Positions 21,265-32,070 of a stretch of 64,000 nucleotides of DNA are shown one piece after another. The notes under the pieces were generated by a model. It saw only the letters and a program-made list of their open reading frames with translations. It did no database searches and was not told where the DNA came from. The translations under genes were made by a program, and so were the position numbers. The DNA comes from Sabellastarte sp. h YS-2021 (taxonomy: Eukaryota > Annelida > Polychaeta > Sabellida > Sabellidae), in the NCBI GenBank assembly GCA_964017235.1, contig OZ024933.1, forward strand, positions 61,114,255-61,178,254, in the 5' to 3' direction. Within the stretch, counting starts at the first letter, position 1; each line of letters opens with the position of its first letter.

Positions 21265-22013
21265 CAAGGGATAGGTGTAGACCTATCCATAGATCTAGGG
21301 TTTTTTACAATGCCAATGTCAACAAAAGCACTGCTTTGAAAGAATTTCAAGTTGACCATAACACAAGATCTTTCTGGTTAGCTCGGGCAAAGTCTTATAA
21401 CCAGCTTGATCACCGTTCATATGCAACTGTGGTTCATAATGGTAAGGCAGTAGTCCAAACATCGCAACTCCCTGCTAGTAAGAAACATGTTTTCAGCAGA
21501 CACAAGGTTTCTTCCTTGGATACAGCGAAGAAGGTCACAAAAGTTAATTTTTCTCCACAGCATACTTGTGAAACTGTCCAAAAGCAAATATGTCCAAGCA
21601 AGTTGCACCCTCAGGAGTTTTCAATACCCTTGACCAATCGGTTTGAAGCGTTGCAAGAAGCAATGCTCAGTGATGAACATGAGGTGACAACTTCTTCTCA
21701 CATTGCCACTGCTAAACATTTCACATCAAGGGGCAATAAAAACGGAAATGGGCAAACATTGGGCATAGCAGGGCAACAACAACAACAAACTAATGTAGTG
21801 GATCTATCATTTGATTCTTGTTTCAAGGGCAATAAAAACAAAAATGGGCACAAATTGGGCCAGTCCACTGATGAGAAAGTTCAATCATGTTCACATATAA
21901 CTGTTTCGAATACAGAAACATCACATTGTCCTATGCATGCAGATTTCACATTCTTGGGCAATAAAAAACGGAACTGGGTCCAAATTGGGAAGCATGCAGG
22001 TTCAAACCTGTGA
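21243..22013 (+). CDS. gag C-terminal/linker frame of element B
   Basis: It begins FTKKRIARDRCRP, matching the KKRIGHCRF continuation of gag in element C, so it is the next part of the same polyprotein after a frame change. It contains a Tyr/Val stretch (SYNQLDHRSYATVV) that matches [11 protein letters not shown] in A/C. It also carries three of four copies of a GNKNGNGxxLG motif. It is out of frame with pol because copy 3 has one extra A. Confidence 0.6.
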   Translation: MFTKKRIARDRCRPIHRSRVFYNANVNKSTALKEFQVDHNTRSFWLARAKSYNQLDHRSYATVVHNGKAVVQTSQLPASKKHVFSRHKVSSLDTAKKVTKVNFSPQHTCETVQKQICPSKLHPQEFSIPLTNRFEALQEAMLSDEHEVTTSSHIATAKHFTSRGNKNGNGQTLGIAGQQQQQTNVVDLSFDSCFKGNKNKNGHKLGQSTDEKVQSCSHITVSNTETSHCPMHADFTFLGNKKRNWVQIGKHAGSNL

Positions 22014-22124
22014 TTACTTACAAAGCATTGCTACAACTGATAGCAATAGCAATGACAAACAGCTACGTACTACTGATGCTATTCAATTCTTGGGCAATAA
22101 AAACGGAAATGGGACCAAATTGGG
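21731..22124 (+). repeat. four dispersed copies of a 33-bp motif (GNKNGNGxxLG)
   Basis: GGGCAATAAAAACGGAAATGGG plus AAATTGGG-like 3' parts occur at 21731-21764, 21827-21860, 21956-21989 and 22092-22124. The first two read in the linker frame and the fourth in the pol frame. Copy 3 has an extra A in its A run at the point where the frames part. Confidence 0.85.
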
Positions 22125-24030
22125 TACTATGTCAGTAGTAGGTTCAGATAATATCTCTGCAAGCAATGCCCCCAATCAGTTACAGATATTGCGTCTTCCT
22201 GATGGTAATGTTGAGGATGCCATTCAAACAAACTGTAGAAGTAGGCGAATACCTCCTCACATATATAAGGCTAGATATCGGTCTGTTGATTATAAAAATT
22301 GTTTATATCAAAATGACAAAAAATTCGGATTTCTTCCATTGAATGATCTCATGGTATATACTGGTCATGATGTCATCTGGGGAAATATTCCAAACATCTT
22401 ACAGGCTCACGATACTGTAAAGAAGTCAGGACTCCCTAATTTTATGTGTTGTAGAATTCCTGTACAAACGCAGCTTAAGGTCCAGGCCTGGAAGAAATAT
22501 TTACAATCTTATTGGGATAACCAATTGGTTGATCTCATACAATTTGGTTTCCCCTTAGATTTCAACAGAAGTATCGAACTGCAATCCACAGAAATTAATC
22601 ATACCTCTGCACTAACATATCCTGATCATTTATCCAAATACATACTGGAAGAAATACAATATGGGGCCATATGGGGACCTTTCAAAGAGTTACCTTTTCA
22701 GTGTCACGTATCCCCCTTTCTTACAAGGGAAAAGCCTAACTCCACCAGTAGAAGGGTGATCTTGGACCTTAGCTTTCCCGCGGGTCATTCTGTTAATGAT
22801 GGGGTAGACAAGGATAAATATTTAGGTTCTTATTTTGAACTTAAGTATCCATCTGTGGATGACATTGTACAAAGTCTTAAGCAACTTGGTCCTGATGCTC
22901 TATTGTATAAAATAGACATAAGTCGTGCTTTTAGACATATAAGGATAGACCCTGGGGACTTAGACCTATTAGGTCTTAAGCATGGGGATTATTTCATTGA
23001 TGGGACCCTTCCCTTCGGATTTCGGCATGGCTCGGTTTTCTTTCAGCGTTTTAGAGATGCAGTACGGTATATAATGAAAGAAAAGTTCACTTATCCGAAC
23101 TTATACAATTATATTGATGATTTAATATATACTGGTTTGCCAGGAGATATATATCATTCATATAACACATTAATACAATTGTTACATGAATTAGGCCTGG
23201 ATTTAATTATTTCCAAGCTTATTGAACCCACAACAGTAGCCATATGCCTAGGTATTGAAATCAATACGGTGAACAGAACCTTGAAAATACCTATTGATAA
23301 ACTGAACCAAATCCAACAAATATGTCGGGAATATGTCGGTAAACATAAGGTCACCAAGACTCAGTATCAGTCTCTCTTAGGTTCATTGTTATATATCACA
23401 AAATGCGTTAAGCCTGCTAGATATTTCCTGAACCATATGTTAACATTGTTGAGAAAAAATTTACATACCAATTTCATTAGGCTTGATGCAGAATTTCATA
23501 GAGACCTTAACTGGTTCAATACCTTTTTGTTACAATATAACGGTATTACTTTCTATGACAATGCTCCTATACAGGCTACTGTCTTCCTTGATGCTTCATT
23601 GCAAGGATTGGGTGGAGTTTTTAAAAATGTGATATATACGTTGCCTTTGCCTAAAGGTTTTAAAGGTTATTCTATTGTACACCTTGAGATCCTAAATATT
23701 GTTGTAGCACTTAAGTTATGGGCCCCATTCTGGAAGGATCAAACCATTGAGATCAAGTGTGATAACATGGCTGTAGTTGAAGTCTTGAATACAGGACGGG
23801 CTAGGGACGCCATACTGGCTACATGTGCAAGGAACATATGGCTTTTGGCCTCAATGTATAATGTCCATATGGTTATTAACCATATTCCTGGAGTTTCTAA
23901 TCTCATTGCAGATCTGTTGTCCAGGTGGCAAGGTACTGCCGTAAATATGGAAAAATTGTATAATTTGCTACCCACTTTTCAGTGGGTCCCGGTTCATATA
24001 GATCATACAAAGTTAAATGAAGATATTTAG
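21937..24030 (+). CDS. reverse transcriptase - RNase H of element B
   Basis: This open frame of 697 codons is the longest in the window. RT motif A is [14 protein letters not shown] and the substrate motif LPFGFRHGSVFFQRF. The active site is NYIDDLIY. The RNase H acids are Asp in VFLDASLQGLG, Glu in HLEILNIVVAL, Asp in IKCDNMAVVEV and Asp in LIADLLSRW. All catalytic residues are present, so this polymerase could be functional. The frame ends TAG at 24028-24030, directly before the recombinase in the same reading frame. Confidence 0.88.
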   Translation: MQISHSWAIKNGTGSKLGSMQVQTCDYLQSIATTDSNSNDKQLRTTDAIQFLGNKNGNGTKLGTMSVVGSDNISASNAPNQLQILRLPDGNVEDAIQTNCRSRRIPPHIYKARYRSVDYKNCLYQNDKKFGFLPLNDLMVYTGHDVIWGNIPNILQAHDTVKKSGLPNFMCCRIPVQTQLKVQAWKKYLQSYWDNQLVDLIQFGFPLDFNRSIELQSTEINHTSALTYPDHLSKYILEEIQYGAIWGPFKELPFQCHVSPFLTREKPNSTSRRVILDLSFPAGHSVNDGVDKDKYLGSYFELKYPSVDDIVQSLKQLGPDALLYKIDISRAFRHIRIDPGDLDLLGLKHGDYFIDGTLPFGFRHGSVFFQRFRDAVRYIMKEKFTYPNLYNYIDDLIYTGLPGDIYHSYNTLIQLLHELGLDLIISKLIEPTTVAICLGIEINTVNRTLKIPIDKLNQIQQICREYVGKHKVTKTQYQSLLGSLLYITKCVKPARYFLNHMLTLLRKNLHTNFIRLDAEFHRDLNWFNTFLLQYNGITFYDNAPIQATVFLDASLQGLGGVFKNVIYTLPLPKGFKGYSIVHLEILNIVVALKLWAPFWKDQTIEIKCDNMAVVEVLNTGRARDAILATCARNIWLLASMYNVHMVINHIPGVSNLIADLLSRWQGTAVNMEKLYNLLPTFQWVPVHIDHTKLNEDI

Positions 24031-24050
24031 ACATGTTTTTATGTTGCAGA
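24031..24050 (+). promoter_or_regulatory. splice-acceptor-like site between pol stop and YR (element B)
   Basis: ACATGTTTTTATGTTGCAG follows the pol stop and ends in AG at 24048-24049. The YR codons begin 2 nt later. No ATG opens the YR frame near here, so splicing or stop read-through would be needed to express it. Confidence 0.5.
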
Positions 24051-25127
24051 TATACCAGGCACTACAGTTGCACTGGCTCACACTGCCCTCTCTAGATTGC
24101 ACTTTGGCTTCCGCCCAGCCACAAGTAGTCAATACAACAGAATGTTCCGGGAATTCCTGTGTTTTCTGGAAATTTCCCAGGTTTCAACACTTCAGGTGAA
24201 TACTGTTGTCATTCTTGCCTTCATGGAGTTCCTTACTCAAAAGGGCCTCTCGCACGCTAATATCTCCAATCATTTGGCTGCCATTAGGGCTTCCTTTATC
24301 ATGTATGGTTTGAACACGATACCATTCAGAGATGAGAGGCTTCCTTTGTTTCTTAAGGCATTAAAGATAAATGCACCATTGTCCTTCAAATCTCAGAAAA
24401 TTATTACCACTGATGTTTTGCAATGCATTCTTCTTATGTGTGATGCCTTACAGGAACCAGTCATTTTTAAAGCATTATATTTGTTTACCTTCTTTGCTTC
24501 TTAAGAATGTCTAATATACTTCCCCACATTGTCGCCAAGTTTGATGTAACCAGGCACCTGGCCAGAGGTGATCTCATATTTTTAGGTCAGCAATATACAG
24601 TGATCATTAAATGGTCCAAAACTTTACAAGATAGGAAACAGAGTCATATGATCTCAATTCCATACCTTGGTGCCTCCACCCTTTGTCCAATCACAGCCTT
24701 ACAGACCATGTTTCAAAAATTTCCGGCTTCAAAAAATCAACCATTGTTCTTGCTACATAGACATGGCCACCTCACCCCCTTGACAGATTCTGTAGCCAGA
24801 AAACATCTAAAACAAGTCTCCACTATGTTACAAATTCACCCTCCTGTAACCTTTCACATGTTTAGAAAATCAGCCACCACATGGGCTTTCCAGAGGGGTT
24901 TACCAATGCAAGATATAATGCACCACGGCACATTGTCGTCGGCTGCAGTTTGGAGGTATATTCACTCCTCGCCCTTCAGAGGTTTCCAGTACTTTTCGTC
25001 ATTTTCTTCACCTTTAGCTTGGGGTTTGGCAGACATTTCTTTCACGTTTCTTTCTCACATACTAGAATTTTACAAATATATACATATAAAAAGTCAAATA
25101 AAGCCGTGCAACTTTAATTACATGTAA
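24050..25127 (+). pseudogene. tyrosine recombinase of element B, one frameshift
   Basis: The N-terminal domain (FGFRPATSSQYNRMFREFL) and catalytic domain are complete: Arg in LRMSNILPH, HxxR in HMFRKSATTWAF, His in HHGTL and nucleophile Tyr in VWRYIHS. A one-base loss near 24500 turns the expected FFAFLRMSN into a TAA (about 24502-24504), splitting the protein just before its first catalytic Arg. Apart from that it is intact. These recombinases insert circular cDNA without target duplication. Confidence 0.85.
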
Positions 25128-25255
25128 ATTATGTAATAGGACATTATGAATTTTCAATAATTTCTGTTGCAAATGGCTTGCTTTGTCACCTTTAGGATTG
25201 GTGGTTATTTCTTATATAAATTGCTATAATATTGCATACTATTGCGTAATTCTTC

Positions 25256-25289
25256 CTTCAGGGCAGTAAACTTGTTTACTGCCCTGAAG
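25256..25289. repeat. perfect 16-bp stem hairpin with 2-nt loop
   Basis: CTTCAGGGCAGTAAAC, TT, then GTTTACTGCCCTGAAG. It is about 130 bp past the element B recombinase. Candidates are an element end, a recombination site or a structured RNA 3' end. Confidence 0.8.
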
Positions 25290-25646
25290 TTGAGGGTCTT
25301 TCATAATTTTCATTCATCATTCACGTAAGCTTTGTTTTCTTGTGTATCAGGTGACAAGGTTATGAACTTATTGCTATGCTTTACTTGTATGATTTGTTGC
25401 AAAGATGTGTTAAGAATTAATAAAAAATATTTTAAACCCATATTATTTCTTATTGTCTTTGGTGGGGTCGCAGGGAAATGTACACAGGTAAATAGAATAC
25501 TGCTGAAGTTTGAATAGACACTTTTAAATTCTGAAAGTTTTAACTACTAGTGTTATAGCTATTTTACAATGTTAACTGTGCTATATACACATATGTTATG
25601 AATCAATAAATAGTTTAAATCCCAATCTGTCTATTTTGTTCCCTGG

Positions 25647-25695
25647 GAAGGTGCTTGATTTCATGATTTTGTAATATCACTTATGACACATCTAG
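25647..25695 (+). repeat. duplicate of sequence downstream of WAP gene 1
   Basis: GCTTGATTTCATGA ... AATATCACTTATGAC closely matches 18997-19035, 100 bp beyond the gene 1 poly(A) site. It may mark the end of a decayed gene copy between genes 1 and 2. Confidence 0.5.
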
Positions 25696-25879
25696 TTTTA
25701 TTCAATTCAACACCCATAAAATTACCACACTAGTATAATTAACCAATTTACGGTTGACGCAGTTAATTTCTGAAACAACTGTACCAGCAAACAGTGAATG
25801 ATGATGGGAGTATATTTGAAGTCTGAGTAGGTTGAATATGCTAATGACAGGACGTAGAGTTCCTCGGAGGCCTAGTTTA

Positions 25880-25998
25880 TAGCACGTTTGGCATTTGAAC
25901 AGTCACCACTGTATTGGTTCGAGTCCAACAAGTGACATAGGAGGGGACCTGACCAAATATGTCCCTGGCTATTGAACCGGATGTAAAACCCCAACTTT
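25880..25998 (+). mobile_element. SINE S2, diverged
   Basis: B-box-like GGTTCGAGTCC, then GTCCCTGGCTATTGAACCGGATGTAAAACCCC, matches the 3' end of the SINE at 55385-55586. Confidence 0.55.
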
Positions 25999-26044
25999 GA
26001 CTTTGTAACAGCAAGTACTTGGTTGCCTTGTGGTTAGGAATTCT

Positions 26045-26316
26045 GGACCCAGTTTCACAAAGGCCTACTATCTCCTTAGTAGGCTGCTGAGTCCAAGTAG
26101 TCTACTAAGCCTATATTATCTGTTTCACTGAGATGGTTTTTACTACAGTAATTGGTATTCTTTCCTCACTAGAAACCCTGCTGTTGCAGGAACTTGATAG
26201 GTCCCAAGTATCAGCTCCGTGGAACACTTTTGTAGTGGCAACTAAGGGCCTATTAAAATCTAGCTTCAATGGCATGCTATCTTCTATATTTAGTAGGCCT
26301 TTGTGAAACTGGGCCC
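26045..26316. mobile_element. MITE with 23-bp perfect terminal inverted repeats
   Basis: 26048-26070 and 26291-26313 are perfect reverse complements (CCCAGTTTCACAAAGG outermost), or 26 bp with one mismatch. There is no transposase. The flanks join into a tRNA-like SINE (GCCTTGTGGTTAGG ... GGGTTCGACTCCC), so the MITE landed in a SINE. I could not identify a clear target duplication. Confidence 0.8.
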
Positions 26317-27383
26317 TGGCATCTAAACCCTGGCTGTCACCTCTGTGTGGGTTCGACTCCCACAAGGTTCAGAATTCATAACCGTCTGGGCTGGTAGGTA
26401 TACACAGTTACATTCTCAGCAGTATGGCTGACCCTCGGGTACTGATGTATAATGTGCTGGTAGATCACCTTATGATACATATGGGTGTATTGTCATATGA
26501 TGGTGTAACTTTTAGCCCTGTTATGGTATTTATGTCGAACTGTATTGAAGTTGTGTGTCTGGTCAAGGGTTTTGTAATTTAGGTGTATTTGTTGGATTAA
26601 CTTCTGACAGTACATATAAATCACGATATGTTGAAACCAATATTTGACGGACCTAAAATTTGCAGTTCCTGCCCTTGTGTTAGACTATTCTTCTGTCCAG
26701 TAACGCATCAAAAGTGACCTACTTCGAAGTAGGTCAAATTTTTAAAGAAAAAAACAAAACAAAATAATTTATTTCCCTATTCACAATAATAATTCTTACC
26801 AAAAATATGTGTTAATATACGGTACTTGCATAAATTAATTTTCGTAATTTCATTTTCCCCTTACTCTTGGCGGAGTTTCAAGATGAATGGTAAGCAAATC
26901 GGGGTATGATATCAGACACTGTACTGATTAAAACACAAATGTAACATTACAATACAGAATAAAATATACATTGTAGAGTACTGTTAATTCTCTAAAAGTA
27001 TTGAAACTAACTACTTAAAATAACTACATAACAATAACAATATTGACTTGTCTGGCTCACATTTTAGCCCCAAAGATATTGTAATAAAGCAGAATAATTT
27101 TATACATAAAAGTAAAAAAGTCACTTTTGCAATGGCTAGCAACAATTTTACAAGACATACGATGTGAAGGACTGCTGTTACACATGTTAGTTTTTGGAAT
27201 GAATCATGACTTATACGGCTTATATGTCTGACACATGCACTGGAGATAAACTATAAACCATGACACTTCAAATGGAGTAAACAGGGGCTGACATATGTCC
27301 TGGTGATAAATGGACTGTAAAATCATGGCACTTCAAGCGGAATCAACAGCCTCTGCGCAGCAGAAGTCTTCTGCTTTATGTAA

Positions 27384-27390
27384 TATATAA
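27384..27390 (+). promoter_or_regulatory. TATA box of WAP gene 2
   Basis: TATATAA is 48 bp before the ATG, the same spacing as in gene 1. The leader segment CAGAGTTTCAAA before the ATG is also shared. Confidence 0.65.
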
Positions 27391-27431
27391 CTCGGGATTT
27401 TTACACGTGAGCAAGACATCAGAGTTTCAAA

Positions 27432-27486
27432 ATGAAGACAGTGCTCATATTATTGCTTTTCGTATTGGCTGGCCACATTAGTGCAG
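27432..27486 (+). CDS. WAP gene 2, exon 1 (signal peptide)
   Basis: It encodes MKTVLILLLFVLAGHISA, a textbook signal peptide, plus one base before donor GTAAGA (phase 1). Length (55 nt), phase and leader are identical in design to gene 1. The rest of this gene is damaged, so the transcript is probably non-productive. Confidence 0.7.
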
Positions 27487-27549
27487 GTAAGATCTTATTT
27501 GTAAATTCTGTATATGCCTTTTAAACTTAAAATGATTTTCCATTGCAGT

Positions 27550-27850
27550 TCCTCCACTTGTACTCTAATTGTAGTGCGTCGAAGTTATCCGAGAGCTTTA
27601 TTCCAACCCATAATTTTAACGAGTTACAAGATATTTGTAGTCACTACAGGTCTCCACCTGTATTCTAATTGTAACGGTTCGAAGTAATTTGAAAGTTTAA
27701 TTCCAGTGCTGAATTATAATGAATAACACGATATGTGTAATCATTGTAGGTCTTTGCATGTATTCCGACTGTAATGCTTCAATGTAATCTGAAAGCTTTA
27801 TTCCAGCCCATATTTAAAATGTGTAGCAAAACATTTGTTAAATTGCTTTG
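27550..27850. repeat. three tandem copies of a ~101-bp unit in intron 1 of WAP gene 2
   Basis: Units start CCTCCACTTGTACTC (27551), TCTCCACCTGTATTC (27651) and TCTTTGCATGTATTC (27751). Each has GAAAGCTTTATTCCA-like and CACGATATGTG-like blocks. The divergence among units suggests an old duplication. Confidence 0.75.
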
Positions 27851-28304
27851 ACTGGGCTGGCTTGTTCTTAGAGACATACAGATCATTTTAGATAATCAAA
27901 GGTTCATATTCCCTGCATTTGTGCTGACTCTTCCAAACATTGAAATCAGGACCAACATTACACCATTCGTACATGTCAGGAAGCAAAATTGTGAAGTTCA
28001 GTGGTATGAACTCATCATCTCCAATCAGCACTGAGTGCTCATTTGCTTAGACTTTAAAGTAATATTTAAAAAACCAAACAACAAATAGCGGCACCTAAAA
28101 TCAAGATGCACAACAGAAGTCATCATTTTGTGATGAATTAGCCCCCAAGGAGTCACGATAAATAAAATAAATAAAAGACAAGCATTGCTTTAAAAGGTTT
28201 ATTTTGTATCTTCTTCTTTTACCGCATGGACATGGTAATGTTTTCTTTGATTTTTCTCATTTTTAAGTTCTTTATTTTCTGTTAGCAAGTTTGGCATCCA
28301 ATCA

Positions 28305-28385
28305 CAGACTGTCACCTCTGTGTGGGCTCGACTCACAAGTGGCAAAGGGAAGAGCCTATCCCTGTTGAAAGAGACATTAAACCCT
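28305..28385 (+). mobile_element. SINE S2 3' fragment
   Basis: CACCTCTGTGTGGGCTCGACTC with CCCTGTTGAAAGAGACATTAAACCC matches the tRNA-like B box and end of related SINEs. It is short and diverged. Confidence 0.45.
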
Positions 28386-31300
28386 GAATTTAAGGTTTGA
28401 ACTCTTTATTTTCCAACACTTAATTTACACTGACTATGATATAATTTTTAGCTTTTGCACAAGTTTGCATATCATTCCCCCATCCCTACCAACATATAAA
28501 GATGACTTGTGATTAAAATATTTTATTAAAACAGTAACAGATAAGATGATACAAGCCTTATAATAATCTCTTTATCAACATTAAAACTTGCTTTACAAAT
28601 TAACCCGGTAGCCAGGAGACACCAGTTCACATTCATCTCAGCACATCCTGGAGATCCAGTTCCAATCAGAAGCCAGAGGCAAATTAGATAAGATTCACCG
28701 AAAGTACCAGGTTCACAAGCGAACTGCGCCGACAGCCAACCCATAGCTAACCCATAGTAATTCTGTTATGAATTAATAATAAGCTTGAAATGATTTGTCC
28801 TACTAAAGAAATACATAGGAGGCATGTTTAATGATTTATTAAATTATTTAAGCCCACCAATCTGCAAAGGTGGATGAGGCAGTGAAACGTGATATTTCTG
28901 ACATTCAGTGTTTAACCACTAGCCCCTAGTAAGTTTATCTATCATAAGGGAATATTTAATAGACTAGTAGTGAGACATATTGCAAAGCAATGTAACTTTT
29001 TCCAAAATATGGGGTAACCTGCACTATAAATGAAACAAAAGCCCCCGGGCTGATAGATCACGCTCAGCTGTCCAAGTTATGATAAACTAGTTCAAATTTT
29101 GATTGCACTAATGTCCATTGTACAGGTCATCAGATCGAAAAGAGATAATGTCATCAGATCTCAGATCACAACAATAGTACAATGAGAGGCTGTAAAGAAG
29201 CCAATTTAGCACAATAAAAGTCAAACATAAAACAGTATTATCATACATATACATGATATCACAGCAATTATAATTTTGGGTCTACATCTAACAACAGCTC
29301 ACACCCACAACAGGGGAGCGTAGGATATCTAGCTACAATAAATAAGTACAAAATGATTGATATGACCTCCCTAGATCTCAATCTGGAACAACTTTACCCC
29401 CCTAGCCCGGCAAGCCATAGTGAATGTCCATCTGTTAAGTACTAACATCCATGGTCACGGGAATCCTACTACCTGACCAGAGAGGCATAACCTCAAGCTA
29501 AAGGCCATTGTCTAGATCATATTATCTAAACCAGGTAGAAGGATATGATGACAAACAACATTCCTCGAACAACATACACCAACTTCTGATAACCAAGCCA
29601 ACCAAGTGGCGCCATATCTTCTCTCCTTGTCAGCCATCATGTGCCAAAGCAATTCCTGGCAACCAAGTGTCTGTCAACCATGTGACAATTATAAAAAGCA
29701 CAAGCCAACCACAAGCAGCAAAAGGCTAAGCAACCAAGTGCTAACAAACAATAACATATACTGGCAACCAAGTGCCTATTAAACATGTGATCAATCCCCA
29801 AGCACCAGGAATCTAACCACTAGCCATCGGTGACCTCAATTTATATGTCATCATTATTAGTGCACAAGAGACACAACTGACACCAGTCTGCCATGCACCC
29901 GTATCACTGACAGCACCTGCAACTACAAGATAAAATTAGTTTACATTAGTATATACATACGAACATATCCCATTGGGCGGTAAGGGGTGGGTGTCTTGAC
30001 ATGTGTCCCCTTGGACTTCCAAAGTCAGAAAGAACGATTTAACCATGAGTTATTGACTACTGAACTACTCAACCAATCAGAGCCCCCTTTGAAAGGTCAT
30101 ACAAAACATGACCAAACATACCTATAAACTAGGGTAGGGCACAGAGGAATGAATTTCCTGACACCTAGATATCAGTCCATAAATTTTATCTCACATGTCA
30201 AACTAAGGTCACAAGGAATTTGTCCCAGTTCGTGGTATTCAAAATGACCTTGGAAAGGTCAAAGATCATGATCATGGTAACAATAAGGACGATGGCCAAA
30301 AGGTACAAGTGAGACTGAAAGCCTTCAGAGAAAATAAGCCCCTTCAAACACTGATATAGTCAATGTGGTTATATTCAGGTCTATTCTTTCACTTTCTAAT
30401 CTAATTGGACTTTTTTCGTGCTTAATCTCCCCTATTCAAAGGGGATTCTAAGATGCAACAGAAAACATCAGGGCAGACAGGACTACCCAAGATGGTAGTT
30501 GGGAAATATGCTTTCAACTTATCCCTCTGTCTTTTTGAAACAAATACAATAAACTCAGTCTTATATGGATTCACTTTGAGTTTATTAGCTTACATCCACT
30601 CCTTTACACATCATCTAGGCCCAAACGTAGATCCTCGACAGATCTACTTGAAAAGGAGAGGAATTGAATTTTCAGAAGTAAGAATAGAAGGTAGCAGACA
30701 GAATAAATGCTCTTTTTTTTCTTTGGGGGGGGGGGGGGAGTGGTGGGGGAATCTTGGATAAAATCAGGACATAAAGTAGAAATTTTGATTTTTTTTGGAC
30801 AATTTTTCACCCGTTTGGGACACTATGATCTTCTGGTAAATCAGTACCTCAGAACCATAAAAACTCGAGAGTCCAGACCAAGGCTTAAATTGAAATGCTT
30901 TCTTGAATTAAATTTAAACAGTTCAAGGCAAAAAAAGGAAACTGAATGGGAAATACAGTATGGTGGTGATGACTAAATTTGCAAGACTTGAATTTCCAAG
31001 TACCTAACTTTTACACATCAACAGGATTTTTATATTTATGACACTATTCTAAATTTTTTACAAGAGATCCTCGAGGTAGTGAATGTAACATGTTTTTATA
31101 AAGTTTAAAGTGATTTCAAACAGACGACGGAATATGTTAATTAAACTGCAAACATGTGATTCAAATTCTCTTATCACATTATTTTTCATCATATAGCCCC
31201 TTTTATATAATGATGATTTGGATTTTTGAATTTTGTTTATAAAAAGTTTACATTTACAATATAGCCAGACAAAAGCGGATGATCTTTGTGTATTTTGAAT

Positions 31301-32070
31301 CCAAATAAACTGTGCTGCTTTCAACAACATATCAGTGAAAATGCTTGCAGTAGTGACTGATAACTTAATAAAACTTTTTAAAAACATAAAAGAAAGTGAC
31401 AATTTTTACAATTTTAGTCAATATAAATGAAATCAATTACCATCTTGACTTCCAAAACGGACATCAAACATATTTTCACTGCCATATCTAAATAATCAAT
31501 GGAGATTCCAATTTCACATTAAAACTTTTCAGAGTCGGCATTTATTACAGTCACAGAACATATCAAAAGTTTGCTTCATAGATATCTCAGAAAAAAAAAT
31601 TCAAAATTTTTTATTTATTTTCAATTTTATTAGCTTTATTTAAATGAAATATCACAAAATTCTTAATGTTTAGAATTTTCACAAGTTACATTTTTGTCTC
31701 AAATTAAGTGAATTTTAGTAAGATATTCAGCACAATTAGTAAGGCTCCACCATAGCTGAAACTACATTCACTTGCACTTGTTTTGTTCATTTTTGCTCTG
31801 TTAAAAATTAATGAAATACAGAATAAAAATTTCCATATTGTTATGTATACTGCTTTCTTACTTTAGCCAGATAATAACACTAAATCTGAGAAATTATGTG
31901 TGAACGTCTTGTTTCAATGAAAAAAAGTTTAATCAGTGATCCATAGTTTTTTTCCACTTTTCTGTATATGAAACATCACGGATAAAGTTACTATCACACT
32001 TTGTTGAAATTATTAATGTTAAAACTGTTTAGTAGTAATTGTCCTTTTATGATGATACATGGTACAAAAT
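28386..32070. other. intron 1 of WAP gene 2, non-coding
   Basis: Nothing coding is recognised. CAACCAAGTG recurs four times between 29590 and 29780. A 14-base G run is at about 30724-30738. The rest is AT-rich. Confidence 0.5.

Larger units (their letters stand above)
20100..25289 (+). mobile_element. YR retrotransposon B (separate family), near intact
   Basis: Order on the + strand is gag (20106-21264), a linker frame (21243-22013), RT/RNase H (21937-24030) and tyrosine recombinase (24050-25127). Protein motifs match those of A/C, but sequence divergence and a different gag N-terminus make it a separate family. Only a few frameshifts interrupt it. A perfect 16-bp hairpin at 25256-25289 follows the YR gene and may be part of its 3' end. 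The outer limits are estimates. Confidence 0.82.
25290..27380. other. intergenic stretch before WAP gene 2
   Basis: No gene. It holds a copy of the WAP gene 1 3' flank (25647-25695), a SINE S2 fragment (25880-25998), a MITE (26045-26316) inside a tRNA-like SINE, and AT-rich sequence. Confidence 0.5.

Noticed and set aside
26111-26365. 84-residue minus-strand frame
   Set aside because: Lies across MITE and SINE sequence; no coding signature.
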